This document shows positions 25,659 through 34,071 of a DNA stretch of 35,133 nucleotides, in pieces. The translations under genes were made by a program, and so were the position numbers. The DNA lies in assembly GCA_947576945.1 (NCBI GenBank), contig CANPTH010000043.1, positions 1 to 35,133 of the forward strand. The letters run 5' to 3'. Source of the stretch: an uncultured Lachnospiraceae bacterium. Its GTDB lineage: Bacteria > Bacillota > Clostridia > Lachnospirales > Lachnospiraceae. Every line of letters starts with the position of its first letter. Within the stretch, counting starts at the first letter, position 1. A model generated the notes under the pieces. The model ran no database searches. It was not told the DNA's origin and worked only from the letters and a program-made list of their open reading frames with translations.

Positions 25659-27725
25659 ATGGTAAATTTATCAAAAATTCTGAATCCATATAAGGAAGAT
25701 AAAATTGCGATTTACGGACTGGGTACGGAAACGGAACGGGTTTTGAACGAGATCGGACAGGACTTTCAGATTGTCGGACTGCTGGACGGTTACAGGGAAG
25801 AAGGAGAGCTGTATGGCAGGCCGGTTGTTTCGTTACAGTATGCCATAGACAGCCGGGTAAAACTGATTCTGATCGTGGCAAGACCCGGTTCATGCAGAGC
25901 AATCATCAAGCGAATCGGTGCGGTATGTAAGGAGAATGAGATTGCGCTGATAGATGTGAGAGGCAAAAATCTGTGTGATTCAAGGAAAGCCAGATTTCAA
26001 TTCAAAACTGCGGATGGGATTTCCCGTGGGCGTCTGATGGAACAGGCTGACAGATATGATGTAGTGAGTATGGATCTGTTTGACACATTGATTATGCGGC
26101 GGACGTTATTTCCGACAGATATCTTTGATATCGTTGACTGCAGATTAAGAGAAAAGGGGATTGTGATAACGGATTTTTGCGGCAGACGGCTGGCCAGCGA
26201 AAAGTACCTTGCCAGATTTTCGGCGGCCACACTTGTTGAAATTTATTCTTATATGAAAAAGACTTACGCAATCGCGGAGATTGTGCCGGAGGAATTGGCT
26301 GAATTAGAATGGCAGATTGATTGTGAGCTGGTGGTTCCGCGCCTGGAAATGTGTTCTTTTTGTGAAGAGATGCATAAAAAAGGAAAGGAAATTTATATCG
26401 TATCGGACACTTTTTATACGAAGGAACAACTGATCAGGCTATTAGAAAAGTGTGATATCAGTTTCTATCGGGACATCTTCGCATCCTGTGAGTACAAAAC
26501 GGCCAAGACAGAAGAACTTTTTGAACGGCTGAAAGAGCGGGTAACGGGAAAAAAGGTAATTCACATCGGTGATGATTTTACTGCGGATATAGAGAGCGCC
26601 CAAAAGCACGGAATTGCCGTGTGCCAGATCTACAGTGGAACAGAGCTGCTGGAAATGGCGGGCTATCTCGGACTTTGGGACAGTATGGAAGGCGTGGCTA
26701 ACCGGATTAAAATAGGGATGCTTGTGGCGAATCTCTTTAACAGCCCCTTTCAGTTTGAAGAAGAACAGAAAATCGCCGTCAAAACAGCCTTTGATATGGG
26801 CTATCTGTTTTTTGCGCCAATCATCAGCGATTTTGTCATATGGTTTTCAAAACAGGTGCGGAAGTATGATTTGCAAAATGTGTGGCTTTCTGCACGAGAC
26901 GGCTATCTGGTAAAGAAGCTGTACGATGCACTGAACGAAGATATTTCTTCCGTTTATTTCCTGACTTCACGCACAGCCGCTATACGCGCCGGCGTGGAGA
27001 ATGAGGAAGATATCAGGTATGTCAGTGAGATGAAGTTCAGCGGAACGGTGGAAAAAGAGCTGGAGACGCGCTTTGGCATTTCCGGGCAGGCAAAAGCAGG
27101 ATGCGGGCGTATGGAAGAAAAATCATTGACGGATTACGCACAGATGATTTTACGAAGGGCATCCTCCGTTAGGAAAAATTACCTTACATATATAAACGGA
27201 TTGGAGACAAGAAAAGGGGATATTGCTTTTTTTGACTTTGTGGCCAAAGGGACAAGCCAGATGTATATACAGAAACTGATACCGAATCATTTGAAGGGAT
27301 TATATTTTTTACAGCTGGAAAGAGAGTATATGCAGGAAAAGGGATTGGATATTGTACCGTTTTATGGTAAGGAAGAAACGGATAGCAGCGAGATTTATGA
27401 AAATTATTATATTCTGGAAACGATGTTGACATCCCCCATGCCGTCGATCAAAGAATTTGACGAAAACGGGGATCCGTGTTATGCGCAGGAGACGAGAACG
27501 AAAGAGGATATTCGGTGTGTACAGGAAGCACAGGATGGAATTCTCGATTATTTTACGACGTATTTGAAGCTGTGTCCGATAGAGGAAGTAAGGGTAGACA
27601 GAGAAATAGACGAGCGGTTTCTGGCTTTGATACACGGTGTTGAAATTCTGGATCACGATTTCTTGTCCCTAAAAGTAGAAGATCCCTTTTTTAATCGGAT
27701 GACAGATATGACGGATATGATTTAG
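25659..27725 (+). CDS. Rossmann-like module fused to a HAD-superfamily protein (COG5610-like)
   Basis: A 688-aa protein with three parts. Residues about 14-110 are the recurrent module (KIAIYGLGTETERVL, IVGLLDGY). Residues about 130-340 are a HAD domain with intact motifs: VVSMDLFDTLIMRR (D139 and D142), YIVSDTFYTKEQ, a lysine in YKTAKTEELF, and IHIGDDFTAD (D305-D306). The rest, about 350-688, has the pattern FGYLFFAPIISDFVIWF-WLSARDGYLVKKLY seen in large glycan-locus HAD proteins but of unknown activity. All HAD catalytic acids are present, so phosphatase or phosphotransfer activity is likely. It ends the densely packed part of the operon; about 100 AT-rich bases follow. Confidence 0.8.
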   Translation: MVNLSKILNPYKEDKIAIYGLGTETERVLNEIGQDFQIVGLLDGYREEGELYGRPVVSLQYAIDSRVKLILIVARPGSCRAIIKRIGAVCKENEIALIDVRGKNLCDSRKARFQFKTADGISRGRLMEQADRYDVVSMDLFDTLIMRRTLFPTDIFDIVDCRLREKGIVITDFCGRRLASEKYLARFSAATLVEIYSYMKKTYAIAEIVPEELAELEWQIDCELVVPRLEMCSFCEEMHKKGKEIYIVSDTFYTKEQLIRLLEKCDISFYRDIFASCEYKTAKTEELFERLKERVTGKKVIHIGDDFTADIESAQKHGIAVCQIYSGTELLEMAGYLGLWDSMEGVANRIKIGMLVANLFNSPFQFEEEQKIAVKTAFDMGYLFFAPIISDFVIWFSKQVRKYDLQNVWLSARDGYLVKKLYDALNEDISSVYFLTSRTAAIRAGVENEEDIRYVSEMKFSGTVEKELETRFGISGQAKAGCGRMEEKSLTDYAQMILRRASSVRKNYLTYINGLETRKGDIAFFDFVAKGTSQMYIQKLIPNHLKGLYFLQLEREYMQEKGLDIVPFYGKEETDSSEIYENYYILETMLTSPMPSIKEFDENGDPCYAQETRTKEDIRCVQEAQDGILDYFTTYLKLCPIEEVRVDREIDERFLALIHGVEILDHDFLSLKVEDPFFNRMTDMTDMI

Positions 27726-27765
27726 TATATATCATATTTTATAAATTTATGGCATGAACTTTAGA

Positions 27766-27794
27766 TTGAATATCGTTTTTCTATGTGTTATCCT
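27766..27794 (+). promoter_or_regulatory. Weak candidate promoter before the epimerase gene
   Basis: TTGAAT (27766-27771) and TATCCT (27789-27794) are 17 bases apart in an AT-rich gap, each matching the consensus at four of six positions. If used, transcription would begin near 27801, inside the adjacent inverted repeat. Confidence 0.3.
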
Positions 27795-27816
27795 TTTCTA
27801 TAAATAATAGAAAAGG
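27792..27816 (+). promoter_or_regulatory. Hairpin whose 3' arm contains the ribosome binding site of the epimerase gene
   Basis: CCTTTTCTAT (27792-27801) and ATAGAAAAGG (27807-27816) are perfect 10-base arms around a 5-base loop. The right arm includes AAAAGG, the ribosome site for the ATG at 27828. In read-through mRNA from the upstream operon the site would be paired. It could also act as a DNA operator over the weak promoter. It lacks the GC-rich stem of a typical terminator. Confidence 0.6.
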
Positions 27817-27827
27817 TGGAAATTCAC

Positions 27828-28490
27828 ATGGACTTTGAATTAACAGCATCCATGATGTGCGCAAATTACGGCAATCTGGAAAAGGAAGTGCGCGATTTAG
27901 AAGACGGCGGTATCGATTCTTTTCATATAGATATTATGGACGGCAGGTATGTGCCGAATTTTGCCATGTCCTTAAACGACATGTCTTTTATAGCGTCAGC
28001 GACAAAAAAACCGCTGGACGTTCATCTTATGATAGAACACCCCAACAACAATATACATATTTTTTTAGATCATCTGCGCAAGGGAGATACCGTATATATT
28101 CACCCGGAGGCGGAGTATCATCCGTCTACTACCTTGCAGAAGATCATTAACGCGGGGATGGTGCCGGGAATTGCCATCAATCCGGGAACCAGTATCGAGA
28201 CAGTTATGGAGATGCTTGTGATCGTGAAGAAAGTGCTGGTGATGGCGGTGAACCCGGGCAATGCAGGACAAATGTATATGCCTTATGTTGGTAAGAAGAT
28301 TACAAAGCTTCTGGCAATCAAAGACGAGATGAAGTTTGAAATTTACTGGGACGGTGCCTGCGGTGCGGATAAGATTACGCAGTATGCACCCAGAGGAATC
28401 AAAGGCTTTGTGCTCGGTACGACCCTTCTCTTTGGCAAGGAGGCGGCTTATGGGGAGACGCTGAGAAATATCCGAAAATTACAGTTCTGA
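27828..28490 (+). CDS. Ribulose-phosphate 3-epimerase family protein
   Basis: A 220-aa TIM-barrel enzyme, the usual length of Rpe. The active-site set is complete: S8, H33 and D35 (HIDIMDGRYVPNF), H66 (LDVHLMIEHP) and D175 (YWDGACG). The loop normally GFGGQ is GNAGQM here, so it is a divergent paralogue rather than a housekeeping copy. The start at 27828 follows AAAAGGTGG (27811-27819). Placed before an IspD-like cytidylyltransferase and a polyol-phosphate dehydrogenase, it probably interconverts D-ribulose-5-P and D-xylulose-5-P to feed a CDP-pentitol pathway. An epimerase acting on another ketose phosphate is possible. Confidence 0.82.
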   Translation: MDFELTASMMCANYGNLEKEVRDLEDGGIDSFHIDIMDGRYVPNFAMSLNDMSFIASATKKPLDVHLMIEHPNNNIHIFLDHLRKGDTVYIHPEAEYHPSTTLQKIINAGMVPGIAINPGTSIETVMEMLVIVKKVLVMAVNPGNAGQMYMPYVGKKITKLLAIKDEMKFEIYWDGACGADKITQYAPRGIKGFVLGTTLLFGKEAAYGETLRNIRKLQF

Positions 28491-28551
28491 GAAAAGAAAG
28501 AGTGCGGAATACCTGAAAGCGGAAGGAAACTGAAAAATTTTAGAGATAAGA

Positions 28552-28585
28552 CATAGCAGTTTATGGATGGTCATAGACTGCTATG
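28552..28585 (+). promoter_or_regulatory. Long hairpin abutting the ribosome binding site of the IspD-like gene
   Basis: ATAGCAGT (28553-28560) pairs with ACTGCTAT (28577-28584), a T-G wobble follows, and TATG (28562-28565) pairs with CATA (28572-28575) around a 6-base loop. C28552-G28585 extends the stem to 14 pairs. G28585 is the first base of the GGGGG ribosome site (28585-28589). There is no T tract, so it is not a standard terminator; control of translation or mRNA processing is more likely. Confidence 0.6.
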
Positions 28586-28596
28586 GGGGTGAAAAT

Positions 28597-29373
28597 ATGG
28601 TGACAGCACTGCTTCTGTCCGGCGGGACAGGGACAAGGATGGGTGTGGAAACGCCCAAACAGTATATAGAGGTGGAGGGCAGACCGATCATTGCATACTG
28701 TCTGCGGACGCTTTTTTCCCATGAGGGAATTGACGCGGTGCAGATTGTGGCGGATGAGATGTGGCGGGAACTGATTCTGGAGTGTGTGGACGGTTTGGGC
28801 GCCTGGGAAGAGGACGAGGATGCAGATATTGGGAATGTGCAGGGAATCGGTGGTATGCCGTCTGCAGGAAGAAAAAATAAATTTCGCGGTTTTTCTGCTC
28901 CCGGGGAGACAAGACAGCTTTCGATCCTGAACGGGCTGGAGGATATAGAGAAATACGCGGTGGATTCCGATTATGTACTGATCCATGACGCGGCAAGGCC
29001 GTTGCTGACGGCAGGTTTGGTTACGGATTGTCTGTCTGCAGCGGCTGATCATGATGGGGCAATCCCTGTACTGCCTATGAAAGATACGGTATATTTCAGC
29101 GAGAACGGAGAACAGATTACCTCGCTTCTGGCACGCGGCCGGATTTTTGCGGGACAGGCGCCGGAGGCGTTTCTTTTTGGGAAATACACGGAAGCGGTCA
29201 GGAATCTTTTGCCGGAGCGTATTTTTAAGATCAACGGATCCACGGAACCGGCTGTCATGGCAGGGATGGACATTGCCATGATACCGGGGGATGAGGGGAA
29301 TTTTAAGATTACAACAAAGGCTGATCTGGAGAGATTCAGAGAGTGCGTTTCAACTTGTGGAGGACAGGCATGA
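28597..29373 (+). CDS. IspD/TarI-like cytidylyltransferase, probably polyol-phosphate specific
   Basis: A 258-aa protein of the IspD/TarI fold: LLLSGGTGTRMGVETPKQYIEV at the N terminus, HDAARPLLTA, VLPMKDTVYF, GQAPEAF and FKITTKADLERF. It is about 25 residues longer than typical IspD because of an acidic, glycine-rich insertion near residues 70-95. IspD makes CDP-methylerythritol, while TarI/Bcs1 and the pneumococcal Abp1/Mnp-type relatives make CDP-ribitol, CDP-arabinitol or CDP-mannitol. The neighbours (pentose-phosphate epimerase and polyol-phosphate dehydrogenase) favour a CDP-pentitol. The start at 28597 follows GGGGG with a 7-base spacing; an ATG at 28567 lies inside the hairpin loop. 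Confidence 0.82.
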   Translation: MVTALLLSGGTGTRMGVETPKQYIEVEGRPIIAYCLRTLFSHEGIDAVQIVADEMWRELILECVDGLGAWEEDEDADIGNVQGIGGMPSAGRKNKFRGFSAPGETRQLSILNGLEDIEKYAVDSDYVLIHDAARPLLTAGLVTDCLSAAADHDGAIPVLPMKDTVYFSENGEQITSLLARGRIFAGQAPEAFLFGKYTEAVRNLLPERIFKINGSTEPAVMAGMDIAMIPGDEGNFKITTKADLERFRECVSTCGGQA

Positions 29374-29450
29374 AAAAATGCCGTTCGTTTTCTCGGCGGC
29401 GAAGGCAGGCATGACAGATACGATAATTTAAGGAAAGGCAGATAGATAGA

Positions 29451-30497
29451 ATGAAAGCATGGGTGCTGCATGGCATAAATGATCTGAGATTGGAGGAAAT
29501 AAACACTCCCACAATAGGAGAGAATGAAGTCCTGCTTGCAGTGAAGGCGGCGGGCATTTGCGGTTCAGATATCCCGAGGGTATTTCACACAGGAACCTAT
29601 TCTTACCCGCTTATTCCGGGGCATGAGTTCGCCGGGCAGGTGATAGCCGTGGGTGCGTCTGTGGATGAAAAATGGCAGGGTAAACGGGTTGGTGTGTTTC
29701 CTTTGATTCCGTGTGGAGAGTGTCTGCCGTGTCAAAAGGAGCAGTATGAGATGTGCCGGCATTACAGTTATCTCGGTTCCCGCTGTGACGGTGGATTTGC
29801 GGAGTATGCAGCGGTGCCGGAAAAGAATCTGATCAGCCTGCCGGAGGGTGTAAGCTTCGAGGAGGCGGCGATGTTGGAGCCGATGGCGGTGGCGGTTCAT
29901 GCCATGAGAAAAATTGCGCCTGCCCCGGGAGAGTGTATTGTGATCTGCGGGATGGGAACGATCGGACTTTTCCTGCTGATGTTTCTGCTGGAAGCCGGCC
30001 ATAAAAATATATTTGTCATCGGTAATAAGGATTTTCAGAAGCGGATGGCGCAGAAGCACGGTCTGTCTGCGCAGGCATATTGCGACAGCAGGACACAGGA
30101 TGCGGAAAAATGGCTGGATGAGCAGACTGGGGGCAGGGGAGCAGATGTACTTTTTGAATGTGTCGGAAGAAATGAGACAGTGGGGCAGGCGGTGCGGATG
30201 ACAGGCCCGGGAGGCCGGATCATGCTGGTGGGAAATCCGGCTTCTGACATGACACTGCCGAAGGCAGTGTACTGGAAGATTCTGCGCAATCAGCTGACGG
30301 TGTTTGGCACATGGAATTCCTCCTTTACCCATTCCCAGGAGGACGACTGGCATTATGTGCTGGAAAGACTGGGAGACGGGCGGATTGCGCCGAAGCAGAT
30401 GATTACCCACAGATATCCGCTGGAGGAACTGGATCAGGGGCTGACGGTCATGAAGGATAAGAAAGAAGAATATGGAAAAGTGATGGCCGGGAATTAA
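29451..30497 (+). CDS. Zinc-dependent MDR dehydrogenase, polyol-phosphate type (GatD/TarJ-like)
   Basis: A 348-aa medium-chain dehydrogenase. The catalytic zinc site is visible (AAGICGSDIPRVF, PGHEFAG), as are the four structural-zinc cysteines in PCGECLPCQKEQYEMC and the nucleotide-binding GMGTIGLFLLMFL. It looks most like galactitol-1-phosphate 5-dehydrogenase and ribitol-5-phosphate dehydrogenases. After an IspD-like gene and an epimerase gene, a sensible role is reduction of a pentulose 5-phosphate to the pentitol phosphate that is then activated with CTP. Hexitol-phosphate oxidation is the alternative. A terminator-like stem overlaps its stop codon. Confidence 0.85.
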   Translation: MKAWVLHGINDLRLEEINTPTIGENEVLLAVKAAGICGSDIPRVFHTGTYSYPLIPGHEFAGQVIAVGASVDEKWQGKRVGVFPLIPCGECLPCQKEQYEMCRHYSYLGSRCDGGFAEYAAVPEKNLISLPEGVSFEEAAMLEPMAVAVHAMRKIAPAPGECIVICGMGTIGLFLLMFLLEAGHKNIFVIGNKDFQKRMAQKHGLSAQAYCDSRTQDAEKWLDEQTGGRGADVLFECVGRNETVGQAVRMTGPGGRIMLVGNPASDMTLPKAVYWKILRNQLTVFGTWNSSFTHSQEDDWHYVLERLGDGRIAPKQMITHRYPLEELDQGLTVMKDKKEEYGKVMAGN

Positions 30498-30511
30498 GCC
30501 CGGCCATTTTG
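30483..30511 (+). terminator. Rho-independent terminator at the end of the glycan operon
   Basis: ATGGCCGGG (30483-30491) and CCCGGCCAT (30499-30507) form a perfect 9-base GC-rich stem around a 7-base loop that contains the TAA stop of the dehydrogenase gene. T residues at 30507-30510 follow. The T tract is short, so termination may be partial. Confidence 0.6.
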
Positions 30512-30888
30512 AGTTCCTCCCATGTGGGGGCCTTGAAAAGACTGGCCCGGCTGTCTGTGTGACAGTCTTTATCTTCTTCCGTAGCCAGATCAATTCTGGA
30601 AAGATCTGCTACATATAAGGTCAGGTTGTTACTGTACACTTGATAATTTATGATATTAATCAGTTTATAACAGGCATAAAACTTCGGACAATTGGAAAAC
30701 AGGGTATAATCCAGGTAGCCGATATGTATGGCGGGTTTGGCGTCGCGGTATTCCTGTCCTCTGTTCAGACGGTCATAAGAGCGGCACAGATACATGACGG
30801 AACGGTTTTGCCAGTTGAGACGGTTGGAAATCTGCATCTCAAGATCGGTATAAGCCAGATGTGGGTTGAAAAGAACAACTGATAAGGG
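30502..30888 (-). pseudogene. Remnant of an Rpn-type recombination-promoting nuclease/putative transposase gene
   Basis: The minus strand is open from 30888 down past 30502. It reads DLEMQISNRLNWQNRSVMY, then RGQEYRDAKPAIHIGYLDYTLF, FYACYKLINIIN, LTLYVADLSRIDLAT and APTWEELKMA. These are consecutive middle segments of the Rpn/PD-(D/E)XK transposase-like family (about 280-300 aa normally). The N-terminal third with the first catalytic residues is missing (a stop at 30889-30891), and homology stops after WEELKMA where the frame runs into the antisense of the dehydrogenase gene. It is therefore truncated at both ends and presumably non-functional. Confidence 0.7.
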
Positions 30889-30892
30889 TTAT

Positions 30893-30908
30893 ATACAAGA
30901 TCTTGTAT
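30893..30908. repeat. Perfect 16-bp palindrome
   Basis: ATACAAGA is directly followed by its reverse complement TCTTGTAT with no spacer. It lies in the otherwise gene-free stretch between the Rpn remnant and the promoter of the small membrane protein, and could be an operator for a dimeric regulator. Apart from this and the promoter, nothing is recognised between 30889 and 31058. Confidence 0.6.
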
Positions 30909-31058
30909 TGTGTAGTTTGTATGGTGCCTGGATGATAAACAATAAGCGGATAGCCAATATTGGGAAAGGCAAATCCATTCAACGGCATGTTTGATCTTGC
31001 AACTTTCCCTGATTTGTTATATGATATTTCTATATTTTTATGGGACAGGCGGCAGCGG

Positions 31059-31087
31059 TTGCCTGAATTTGCAGATGGCTTTATACT
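31059..31087 (+). promoter_or_regulatory. Candidate sigma-A promoter for the small membrane protein gene
   Basis: TTGCCT (31059-31064) and TATACT (31082-31087) are 17 bases apart, and the gene starts 25 bases downstream with GGAGGT at 31100-31105. Confidence 0.5.
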
Positions 31088-31111
31088 TAATAGATATATG
31101 GAGGTTACAGT

Positions 31112-31612
31112 ATGAGTGAAACATATGTGGAATTGCTGGTAGCGAGAAAGCCGTCTGTGCTGATGCGTTTTTTAAAGATGCTTCTGATTATGCTGACGGT
31201 AGTATTTGCGCTGATTGGCTTCCTGACGCCGTTTGTGGTGGGAATGCTGATTGCGATTGTACTGGGCGGCTGCGCTTATTTTGCGCATATGAACGCTGAG
31301 ATCGAGTACGAGTACCTCTATCTGGACAGGGAGCTGAGCATAGATAAGGTATTGGCAAAAAGCCGCAGAAAGAAGGCGGGAAGTTATTCTCTGGAGCAGA
31401 TGGAGATTTTTGCGCCCCTTAATTCCCACAGACTGGATTCTTACAAAAACCGTCAGATGAAGACGGTTGATTACAGCTCGGGCATCGCTGCGCAGCCGGA
31501 GCGTCGTTATATGATGATCTGGAACGGCGACACAAAGATTATTCTTGAGCCGAACACAGAGATGGTGAAAGCCGTTCAGAGCATTGCACCCCGCAAGGTT
31601 TTTACAGATTAG
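31112..31612 (+). CDS. Small two-helix membrane protein, possibly DUF6106 family
   Basis: A 166-aa protein. A short polar N terminus (MSETYVELLVARKPS) is followed by two hydrophobic segments at about residues 20-37 and 40-60, separated by a proline turn, and then a cytosolic C-terminal part of about 105 residues with EYEYLYLDRELSIDKVLAKSRRKK and an SLEQMEIFAPL segment. I recognise this as a family common in Lachnospiraceae next to housekeeping genes, which I believe is DUF6106; its function is unknown. It has its own promoter and a terminator, so it is a single-gene unit. Confidence 0.7.
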   Translation: MSETYVELLVARKPSVLMRFLKMLLIMLTVVFALIGFLTPFVVGMLIAIVLGGCAYFAHMNAEIEYEYLYLDRELSIDKVLAKSRRKKAGSYSLEQMEIFAPLNSHRLDSYKNRQMKTVDYSSGIAAQPERRYMMIWNGDTKIILEPNTEMVKAVQSIAPRKVFTD

Positions 31613-31631
31613 CAGAATAAAGTGGTTGGAG

Positions 31632-31664
31632 AAATACTGTCAGTTGAAGGGCTGGCAGTATTTT
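31632..31664 (+). terminator. Rho-independent terminator after the small membrane protein gene
   Basis: AAATACTGTCAG (31632-31643) pairs with CTGGCAGTATTT (31652-31663) through 12 pairs including one G-T, with an 8-base loop, and the right arm runs into TTTT (31661-31664). Confidence 0.65.
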
Positions 31665-31674
31665 GCATAAATAA

Positions 31675-33204
<1,530 letters not shown>

Positions 33205-33270
33205 CAGCGTGAGAAGAAATTCTAATCACTCACAGCATAGGCTGTTTCGACGTGGAGAGGAAAGAATAAA

Positions 33271-33984
33271 ATGGAAAAGAAAAATTTGGCGAAAGAGCTT
33301 GCGGGGAACGCTTATCCGGGTCGTGGGATTGTGATTGGTAAGTCTGCGGACGGATCGCATGCGGTGACGGCATATTTCATTATGGGACGCAGCGGCAACA
33401 GCAGAAACCGGGTGTTTGTGGAGGACGGAGCGGGTATCCGTACCCAGGCATTCGATCCCTCCAAGCTGGAGGATCCAAGTCTGATTATCTATGCGCCCGT
33501 GCGTGTGCTTGGCAATAAAACGATCGTCACAAACGGCGATCAGACGGATACGATTTATGAACTGATGGACAGGCAGCAGACCTTTGAACAGGCGTTGCGC
33601 ACCAGGACGTTTGAGCCGGACGCGCCCAGCTATACTCCCCGCATTTCGGGAATCATGCATCTGGAGAACGGCAGCTACAATTATGCCATGTCCATTTTGA
33701 AGAGCAATAACGGGGATCCGTCCTCCTGCAGCCGTTACACGTTTGCGTACGAGAATCCGAAGGCGGGAGAGGGACACTTTATCCATACTTATATGGGAGA
33801 CGGCGATCCGCTGCCCAGCTTTGAGGGAGAACCTGCGCTTGTGGGAATTGATGGCAGTATTGATGATTTCACGGCGAAGGTTTGGGAAAATCTGAACGAA
33901 GAGAACAAGGTGTCTCTGTTTGTGCGGTATATCGAGATCGCTACGGGGAAATATGAGACAAGGATTGTGAATAAGAACCGTTAG
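33271..33984 (+). CDS. purO: IMP cyclohydrolase, PurO type
   Basis: The 237-aa protein begins with a typical NTN-fold PurO pattern: NAYPGRGIVIGKSADGSHAVTAYFIMGRSGNSRNRVF, followed by YTPRISGIMHLENG. This family, first described in archaea (PurO) and also found in Clostridia, closes FAICAR to IMP and replaces the N-terminal domain of bifunctional PurH. The gene downstream encodes the matching AICAR formyltransferase without a cyclohydrolase domain, which confirms the assignment. GGAGAGGAAAG just upstream serves as the ribosome site. Confidence 0.9.
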   Translation: MEKKNLAKELAGNAYPGRGIVIGKSADGSHAVTAYFIMGRSGNSRNRVFVEDGAGIRTQAFDPSKLEDPSLIIYAPVRVLGNKTIVTNGDQTDTIYELMDRQQTFEQALRTRTFEPDAPSYTPRISGIMHLENGSYNYAMSILKSNNGDPSSCSRYTFAYENPKAGEGHFIHTYMGDGDPLPSFEGEPALVGIDGSIDDFTAKVWENLNEENKVSLFVRYIEIATGKYETRIVNKNR

Positions 33985-34071
33985 CGGGGACGTTGGCCCG
34001 GATCTGCACAGTGTGCCTGCAATGTGATGAGAATGACAGAAAACAGAGTGGATAGGAGAATAAAAAAGACG

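Noticed and set aside
29565..30593. 342-codon minus-strand open frame opposite the dehydrogenase gene
   Set aside because: The plus strand carries a complete zinc-type dehydrogenase with all motifs; the antisense product is rich in H, R, P and S and shows no domain.
30640..30882. 80-codon plus-strand frame in the gap after the dehydrogenase
   Set aside because: It is the antisense of the recognisable Rpn-family remnant on the minus strand and shows no family features or ribosome site.
33205..33270. ACAGC/GCTGT stem between guaB and purO as a terminator or attenuator
   Set aside because: Only five pairs and no T tract; the genes look co-transcribed.
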